Below are positions 58,532 through 64,000 of a DNA stretch of 64,000 bases, one piece after another (positions within the stretch are counted from its first letter, which is position 1; each line of letters begins with the position of its first letter). A program made the position numbers and the translations under genes. This DNA is from an uncultured Prochlorococcus sp. GTDB lineage: Bacteria; Cyanobacteriota; Cyanobacteriia; PCC-6307; Cyanobiaceae. The notes beneath the pieces are model-generated. The model made no database searches. It worked only from the letters and a program-made list of their open reading frames with translations, and was not told where the DNA came from. Location of the stretch: the NCBI GenBank assembly GCA_902625845.1, contig CACOCT010000002.1, forward strand, positions 81,566 through 145,565, written 5' to 3'.

Positions 58532-58999
58532 TCAAGATAATTGCAAATCATTAATAATATGATCAGCCATAATTGCTGCTTTTACCTTTGAATATATCTT
58601 CTCAATATTTCCGCTAGCATCAATTACAAATGTATTTCTGAACATACCCATATATTCTTTCCCCATAAATTTTTTTAAACCATAACTCTCATAATCAGAT
58701 GCGACTTTACAGGGTACTGCATCTGTTAGAAGTATAAATGGAAGTTTAAATTTATCTATAAATTTTTGATGAGATGAAGAGCTATCCTTACTGATTCCTA
58801 GGACAATTATATTATTTCTTTTAAGAATATCCCAATTATCTTTAAAATTGCATGCCTCTTTCGTACATCCTGGTGTATTATCCTTAGGATAAAAATAGAT
58901 TATTACTCTTTTACCTTGAAAATCACTTAAAGATATTTCTTTTTCAAAAGCATCCTTTAAAGTAAATTGAGGTGCCTTATTGCCAATTTGAAGAACCAT
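58532..58999 (-). CDS. bcp: Peroxiredoxin, BCP/PrxQ type
   Basis: The real start is probably MVLQIGNKAPQFTL, 48 codons inside the track ORF, since the early part is the antisense of the next gene. NTPGCTKEACNFKDNWD holds the peroxidatic Cys and, five residues later, the resolving Cys, the atypical 2-Cys PrxQ pattern. It removes hydroperoxides using thioredoxin. 155 residues is normal. Confidence 0.88.
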   Translation of the reverse strand: MVLQIGNKAPQFTLKDAFEKEISLSDFQGKRVIIYFYPKDNTPGCTKEACNFKDNWDILKRNNIIVLGISKDSSSSHQKFIDKFKLPFILLTDAVPCKVASDYESYGLKKFMGKEYMGMFRNTFVIDASGNIEKIYSKVKAAIMADHIINDLQLS

Positions 59000-59646
59000 T
59001 GAATCTAATAGATAACTATTCGAATAGATTACCAAAAATTTGGTTATATAAGCTGGGTCGCGTAACACATGATTCAACTTCAGTAGAATTGAAAGTTGCC
59101 TCAACTCTATCTCAAGCAAGAGCAAAAATATTTTTAGAAACAAGATATTACATAAGAGATGCCTTATCAGCTCTTTTTAAAATTAATCCTATTGAAATTC
59201 CCATTACTGCTAACCCAGGGGAACCACCAAAACTACCTAAAGGCATGGGATACATAAGTATTAGTCATTGTAAAGATGCTTTTATAATTGGCTGGCATCA
59301 AAATAATATTGGTATTGATATTGAAAGATCTGATAGAGATTTCAATTATCAAAAATTAGCAAAAAAGTATTTTCGAGAAAAAAATATAATAAAGTATAAC
59401 TTGAATAAATATTCAATCCTTAAAGAATGGAGCGCTATTGAAGCAGCAATAAAATGCGATAGAGGAAAATTATCAAAAGATTTAAAGGAATGGAAATTTC
59501 AAATCAATGAAGAGATTTTATACCACAAAAGTAAAAATATAAAATTAAATTTAATACAATTACCCTTTTTAGATTGGACTATTTCAATAGCCTATAGAAA
59601 AAAAATTTCATATGACCTACCAAAAATAATTTGTAGTAATTTATAA
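58972..59646 (+). CDS. 4'-phosphopantetheinyl transferase
   Basis: It transfers phosphopantetheine from CoA to carrier proteins. The family blocks are present in order: PPKLPKGMGYISISHCKDA, then IGIDIERSDRDFNYQKLAKK with the metal-binding Asp/Glu, then KEWSAIEAAIKC. The start is uncertain: the track uses GTG overlapping bcp by 28 bases, and a TTG ten codons in would give a one-base overlap with bcp. About 215-224 residues. It lies near the CoA-pathway kinase gene. Confidence 0.85.
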   Translation: MPYCQFEEPLNLIDNYSNRLPKIWLYKLGRVTHDSTSVELKVASTLSQARAKIFLETRYYIRDALSALFKINPIEIPITANPGEPPKLPKGMGYISISHCKDAFIIGWHQNNIGIDIERSDRDFNYQKLAKKYFREKNIIKYNLNKYSILKEWSAIEAAIKCDRGKLSKDLKEWKFQINEEILYHKSKNIKLNLIQLPFLDWTISIAYRKKISYDLPKIICSNL

Positions 59647-59655
59647 AATATTAAT

Positions 59656-60921
59656 TTAATAATTTTTATCGTATTCCCAACCACATTTATTAGGATGCCA
59701 TATTTTATGATCAATAAGATTATTTGGCATATATGTTTGAACTAGATCATCATTTATATAATTATGAGGATTTTTATAAGTTGTTGATTTATATTTCAAA
59801 TGATCTGGTACTAAAGATACTTTGTTTGATTTTACTTTTTCAATAGCATTAAAAATATATTTAGTGCTATTACTTTTTGGAGAAATTGCTAGGAATAATG
59901 ATGCTTGTGAAAGAAAATAATACCCCTCTGGATAACCAACCTTCTCAAAAGCTCCGTAACATGAATTTACAACCACTATTGCATTAGGGTCAGCCAAACC
60001 AATATCTTCACTTGCTGAAATCAATAATCTTCTGAAAATATAGTTTGGATCCTCACCTGCTTCAATCATATTTGCTAACCAATATAGAGTAGCATGAGGA
60101 TCAGAACCTCTTATAGACTTAATAAAAGCACTTACTACATCAAAATGATTATCTCCGTATTTATCATAAATAATATTTTTATTTTGAATTGAATCTTTAG
60201 CAATAGATAGATTTATTTCTATAATCCTGTCTTCGTTTTCAGCTGTAGTATCAACCGCTAATTCCAATGCATTAATAAGATTTCTAGCATCTCCACTTGA
60301 AAAGTTGATTAAATGATCGAGTGCTTCTTGGGTAATATTTATATTTTTTTTAATATCAGAATTTTGATAATGATAAATGACCTTATCAACTATTTTCTTA
60401 AGATCAAATTCACTTAATGGAGACAATTTAAAAACTCTTGACCTACTTAATAGAGCTTTATTAACTGCATATATCGGGTTTTCTGTAGTTGCTCCAATAA
60501 AAATGATTGTACCATTTTCGATTGAGGGTAATAATGCATCTTGCTGAACAGAAGTAAATCTATGAACCTCATCAATAAATAAAATTGTTTTTCTTTTTGT
60601 TTTTTTCCATCTTTCTTCAGCTAACAATATTTCATTTCTAAGATCCTTAACACCAGATAAAACAGCATTTAATTTAATCATTGCTGCTCTTGTATATGAA
60701 GAAATGATTTCTATTAAAGTTGTTTTCCCCACGCCTGGAGGACCTGAAAAAATTATATTACCAACCTTGTCATTTAATATCGCATTACGTAGTAGAGAAT
60801 CTTTTGAAAGGATATTGTGTTGTCCATAGAATTCTTCTATAGATTTTGGTCTTAGTCTATCTGCTAATGGTGCCTGGTTTAAAGTAGGCTGATGATTATC
60901 AAATAAATTATCAGATTGCAT
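59656..60921 (-). CDS. rarA: Replication-associated recombination protein A (RarA/MgsA)
   Basis: An AAA+ clamp-loader-like ATPase. Walker A GPPGVGKTT, Walker B ILFIDEVHRF, sensor GATTENPIYAVN, and the C-terminal YPEGYYFLSQASLFLA region of the tetramerisation domain. RarA acts at stalled replication forks. At 421 residues it is the plain form, without the extra domain fused to it in some marine Synechococcus. It follows the phosphoglucomutase gene on the same strand. Confidence 0.9.
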   Translation of the reverse strand: MQSDNLFDNHQPTLNQAPLADRLRPKSIEEFYGQHNILSKDSLLRNAILNDKVGNIIFSGPPGVGKTTLIEIISSYTRAAMIKLNAVLSGVKDLRNEILLAEERWKKTKRKTILFIDEVHRFTSVQQDALLPSIENGTIIFIGATTENPIYAVNKALLSRSRVFKLSPLSEFDLKKIVDKVIYHYQNSDIKKNINITQEALDHLINFSSGDARNLINALELAVDTTAENEDRIIEINLSIAKDSIQNKNIIYDKYGDNHFDVVSAFIKSIRGSDPHATLYWLANMIEAGEDPNYIFRRLLISASEDIGLADPNAIVVVNSCYGAFEKVGYPEGYYFLSQASLFLAISPKSNSTKYIFNAIEKVKSNKVSLVPDHLKYKSTTYKNPHNYINDDLVQTYMPNNLIDHKIWHPNKCGWEYDKNY

Positions 60922-60943
60922 TTTAAGAATCCTAAATTGAAAA

Positions 60944-62581
60944 TTAAGTTATTACTGTAGGCCGATCCATTTTTGTAAGTTTTGATATATTTAATAAATC
61001 ATCCAAACTTGTTATTAAATCCTGTAAAGCTATTTGAGGATTTAGATCAAGTTTTCCTTTTGATAGAGATGATTTTTCGAAGTATAATCTTAAAGTAGAA
61101 CCCTTCGTACCAGTGCCAGATAATCGCAATATTATTCTTGAATTATTTTCTAATATTATTCTCAGACCTTGATTAGTGCTAATGCTTTTATCGATAGGAT
61201 CTTCATAAGAAAAATTATCTGCATTTAAAACTAAACTATTAGAAAATCTCTCATCCTTTAACTTAGGTAAAAGTGACTCTAAATTTTCATAAATCTGATT
61301 AGCTATATCAGAAGGTATAGCTTCATAATCATGTCTTGAATAGTAATTCCGTCCAAATTTTGACCAATGCTGATTCATTAAATCCATCACTGAGCATTTT
61401 TTAGCTGCTAAAATTTGCAACCAAAACAATACTGCCCATAGTCCATCTTTTTCTCTTACATGATTGCTGCCTGTTCCAAAACTTTCTTCCCCGCATATAG
61501 TTATTTTATCTGAATCTAAAAGATTACCAAAAAACTTCCAACCTGTGGGAGTCTCGTAACAAGGAATATTTAATTCTTTGGCAACAGAATCAACCGCCAT
61601 ACTTGTAGGCATCGACCTCGCGACTCCAGACATAGCATCTTTGTAACCAGGAATGAGATTTGTATTAGCAGTTATCACTGCTAGACTATCACTTGGATTT
61701 ACAAAGCAACTTCTACCAAGAATCATATTTCTATCTCCATCTCCATCACATGCTGCACCAAAATCAAAGGATCTTTTATTAAGGAGTAAATCAGCTAATT
61801 TATCAGCATAGGTTAAATTTGGATCTGGATGTAAATTGCCAAAGTTTTGTAGAGGGGTTGAATTTATGAGACAACTCTCAGGAAGGCCAATTTTATTTAC
61901 AAATAATTCTCTTGCATACGGCCCCGTGACAGCATTCATTGCATCAAACACTATAGAAAAATTATTTTGTAAATAATCTCCTATTTGATCTAAATCAAAG
62001 ATTTTTTCCATTAAAGTTACATAATCTTCAACACCATTAATAATTTCAACAATCATATCTTTTATTTTGAAAGATCCTTCATTCTTGAAATCCGGGACAG
62101 GATAATCATAAAATTTATAATCTAATAATGATTGACTACATCTATATATTTGATTTGTAAGTTTTTCTGGAGCAGGCCCTCCATTTGAAATATTAACTTT
62201 TACTCCAAAATCTCCATCCAATCCACCTGGGTTATGACTTGCAGAAAGAATAATTCCTAAAAGAGCATTTCTTTTTCTAATCAGGTGTGACGCCGCAGGA
62301 GTTGATAAAAATCCATCCTTAGTAATAATAATTTTTCCTACATTATGTGCAGCACAAATCTGAATAATTTTTTGTATTGCTTTTTTATTCCCATATCTAC
62401 CGTCTCCACCAACTATCAAAGTGCTCCCTGTTAAATTATCCAGTTGAAGCAAAACTGACTCTATAAATATTTCCAAATAATGAGGCTCTTGAAATTGCAC
62501 AGTACTTTTTCTGAGGCCAGAAGTTCCCGGCTTCTGATCTTTGAAAGGTTTTGCTATATTGATATGTTTGATTTTATTCAT
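60944..62581 (-). CDS. pgm: Phosphoglucomutase
   Basis: It interconverts glucose-1- and glucose-6-phosphate for glycogen and polysaccharide metabolism. The phospho-Ser loop is ILSASHNPGG, the Mg site AACDGDGDRNM, the sugar-binding loop CGEESFGTGSNHV, and the phosphate-binding end RLSGTGTKGSTLRLY. The length of 545 residues matches the alpha-D-phosphoglucomutase of cyanobacteria and eukaryotes. Confidence 0.93.
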   Translation of the reverse strand: MNKIKHINIAKPFKDQKPGTSGLRKSTVQFQEPHYLEIFIESVLLQLDNLTGSTLIVGGDGRYGNKKAIQKIIQICAAHNVGKIIITKDGFLSTPAASHLIRKRNALLGIILSASHNPGGLDGDFGVKVNISNGGPAPEKLTNQIYRCSQSLLDYKFYDYPVPDFKNEGSFKIKDMIVEIINGVEDYVTLMEKIFDLDQIGDYLQNNFSIVFDAMNAVTGPYARELFVNKIGLPESCLINSTPLQNFGNLHPDPNLTYADKLADLLLNKRSFDFGAACDGDGDRNMILGRSCFVNPSDSLAVITANTNLIPGYKDAMSGVARSMPTSMAVDSVAKELNIPCYETPTGWKFFGNLLDSDKITICGEESFGTGSNHVREKDGLWAVLFWLQILAAKKCSVMDLMNQHWSKFGRNYYSRHDYEAIPSDIANQIYENLESLLPKLKDERFSNSLVLNADNFSYEDPIDKSISTNQGLRIILENNSRIILRLSGTGTKGSTLRLYFEKSSLSKGKLDLNPQIALQDLITSLDDLLNISKLTKMDRPTVIT

Positions 62582-62612
62582 CTCAAAATAATTTTTTGCA
62601 AATCTAACTAAT

Positions 62613-62783
62613 TTAATGAGGCATTTCGGAAGTTCTTAACATAGCGATAAACCATAAAGAACTAATAAATAAAGCCATTAATATGCCATAATTAATTCCA
62701 AATTTTGAAATTGTTATAGGGACCAGGAGTGGAAAAGTTAATGCTCCTATCAGGGGAGTAAAAGCAATAAATTTTTTTTTCAT
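62613..62783 (-). CDS. Small two-span membrane protein
   Basis: A 56-residue frame under the cutoff. MKKKFIAFTPLIGALTFPLL begins the first helix, GILMALFISSLWFIAMLR is the second, with the tail TSEMPH. Its ATG lies three bases after the upstream DUF4912 stop, so it is probably in the same transcript. The hydrophobic pattern is clean; no family is recognised. Confidence 0.6.
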   Translation of the reverse strand: MKKKFIAFTPLIGALTFPLLVPITISKFGINYGILMALFISSLWFIAMLRTSEMPH

Positions 62784-62786
62784 AAA

Positions 62787-63932
62787 TTATTCAAACCATT
62801 CAGTTTCAGCATTAGATTTTTCATTCGTATTATCCACTGGTGTATCCCTATCAAATCGCATGGTAATAGATCTGTCTTGAACACCCGTTGAGTCTGTTGC
62901 TTTTATCTCATAATTCTGTGAGCCATCACGAAAAGGAACTTGAAGCCTAAATGTACCATCAGAAGCTAATGGAACATTTTCATCTCCAATTGTTAAGGTC
63001 GCAGATGGATCAGTTGCGCCATAAACAATAAGTTCTGCATCAGCCACTAACCAGAAAGATCTATTAGAAATTCCTACTCCTGAATCATTTAGCCCGGAAG
63101 ACCATGTACCAGCGCCTGAATCATTCTGATAAGAATTTGGTTTAAATGTTTTAGTATTCTCCATAAATTCTTCAGACCCGACTCTAGAGCGTTTTGAGTA
63201 AGTAGTAGCAACCTGATATAAACGCTCATGTAATCCATTTATCTCACTATCGTCTGTATTTGTTATGGCCAAATTAGTTTCTGATGGTGAATCAAGATTG
63301 AAAGGAACAAATTTATCTAAGATTTGTTCTGATGGCTGGGAATTAGGTACATGTCCCGCAGAAGAGAAAGCTAAAGAAACCCAATTAAATCCATACCTAT
63401 AGCCCAATTCAACTTTATAATCCCTATCAGGAATTGGTATAGGTAGATACCATTCAGTACTATAACTATCAACTGCAATTTCTCGTAATGTACCTTGATT
63501 GAAATCTCCATCTTTTGCACCTGTAACGTCATAAAGCCTTAGACATAATTTATTAGCACCAAGAGATTTTGCCTTTTCTCTATCAATCTCAGAAATCTGC
63601 CAAAAGACATAAGCCCAATCAGGATCTCTAGGCAAGAAAACTAAATTTGTTTTTGTCTCTACAGTAGTCGGTGTAGCAGTTAGTTTCTTATCAAGAAGGG
63701 TCTTATCATCTTTAAGGATATTCCTGTCATCTTTTTGAATATTATTATCTTCTTTAATTGGTGAAATATTTTTTGAATTATCTGCTTTAGTCTGGTAAGA
63801 AACTATTAAATCAACTAGTACAGCCTTAGTTTTACGACTGTAGAGGGGAACAGATAATTTACTCGCTACTTGTCGTAATTGTCTGAGGGTTAGACTAAGC
63901 AATTCATCCTTACCTTTAATCCCATCAGCCAC
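62787..63932 (-). CDS. DUF4912 protein with SAP/Rho-N-like N-domain
   Basis: The N-terminal 50 residues look like a Rho-N/SAP motif (LTLRQLRQVASKLSVPLYSR, TKAVLVDLIVSYQ). After an Asp/Lys-rich linker comes the DUF4912 region (LVFLPRDPDWAYVFWQISEI, LCLRLYDVTG, WVSLAFSSAGHVPNSQPS). The C-terminus has a beta-domain (TIGDENVPLASDGTFRLQVP). A cyanobacterial core protein of unknown role, possibly nucleic-acid-binding. 381 residues. Confidence 0.8.
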   Translation of the reverse strand: MADGIKGKDELLSLTLRQLRQVASKLSVPLYSRKTKAVLVDLIVSYQTKADNSKNISPIKEDNNIQKDDRNILKDDKTLLDKKLTATPTTVETKTNLVFLPRDPDWAYVFWQISEIDREKAKSLGANKLCLRLYDVTGAKDGDFNQGTLREIAVDSYSTEWYLPIPIPDRDYKVELGYRYGFNWVSLAFSSAGHVPNSQPSEQILDKFVPFNLDSPSETNLAITNTDDSEINGLHERLYQVATTYSKRSRVGSEEFMENTKTFKPNSYQNDSGAGTWSSGLNDSGVGISNRSFWLVADAELIVYGATDPSATLTIGDENVPLASDGTFRLQVPFRDGSQNYEIKATDSTGVQDRSITMRFDRDTPVDNTNEKSNAETEWFE

Positions 63933-64000
63933 TTTAAAATCTCCGTTTTTGTTTGGGATCAGTATGTTCTTTTTTTTGCCAAACTGCGTGATATTTTCCA

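Overview
The window looks like a chromosome segment from a high-light-type Prochlorococcus. It is very AT-rich with short intergenic gaps, and it carries cyanobacterial marker genes (zds, ndhO, a petL-like gene, an HLIP, a VKOR-thioredoxin fusion, UPF0367, DUF3120, DUF4912). No rRNA operon is present, so the clade is inferred from base composition and gene content only.

Two parts meet at an intact tRNA-Asn(GTT) gene at 22.2 kb on the minus strand. To its right (22.3-64 kb) is a dense core region. It holds cysteine and sulfate assimilation genes (cysK, cysH, a SLC13-type transporter), carotenoid and tetrapyrrole enzymes (zds, hemD), NAD and pantothenate-kinase genes (nadB, coaX-like), pgm, rarA, an ABC-F protein, TolC, HtrA, a KtrAB-like potassium system, and many small conserved cyanobacterial proteins. 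Several short genes fall below the ORF-track cutoff (petL-like, hli, 49-58 aa peptides).

To its left (1-22.2 kb) is an accessory island with the structure of repeated integration at the tRNA-Asn 3' end. Copies of the 3' end (CTCCCCGGG...), all in the orientation of the real gene, recur at 5951, 9181, 16603 and 19017. Each is preceded by a minus-strand terminator-type hairpin like the one serving the intact tRNA. Similarity to the tRNA falls with distance from it, as expected if newer elements insert between the tRNA and older ones. Three remnants also share an ATG-N5-GTATGA block at the same offset. Each interval has short tandem repeats spaced by about 11 bp or a multiple near its end or ends. 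The clearest is TTACACTAACT, seven perfect copies, all inside the youngest interval. No integrase gene is visible; a nonsense-containing AlpA-like excisionase relic and pieces of a decayed helicase remain. The pattern fits the tRNA-targeting integrative elements of Prochlorococcus known as tycheposons.

Cargo by interval, youngest to oldest. 19.0-22.2 kb: a J-domain/zinc-finger protein, a T5orf172-type GIY-YIG-like protein and a NucS-like nuclease. 16.6-19.0 kb: a duplicated secreted protein, each copy overlapping a different secreted partner. 9.2-16.6 kb: a nitrite-assimilation cassette (cobA, cbiX-like gene, nirA, focA-type transporter, HEAT-like protein) with two perfect NtcA boxes between the divergent genes. 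6.0-9.2 kb: pseudogenes and regulatory RNA. 1-6 kb: small peptides, a rhomboid protease, a secreted glycine-rich protein and the AlpA relic. Scattered through 1-9 kb are a paralogous family of roughly 50-residue MKLTxPF peptides (mostly broken) and three copies of a Yfr2-like small RNA.
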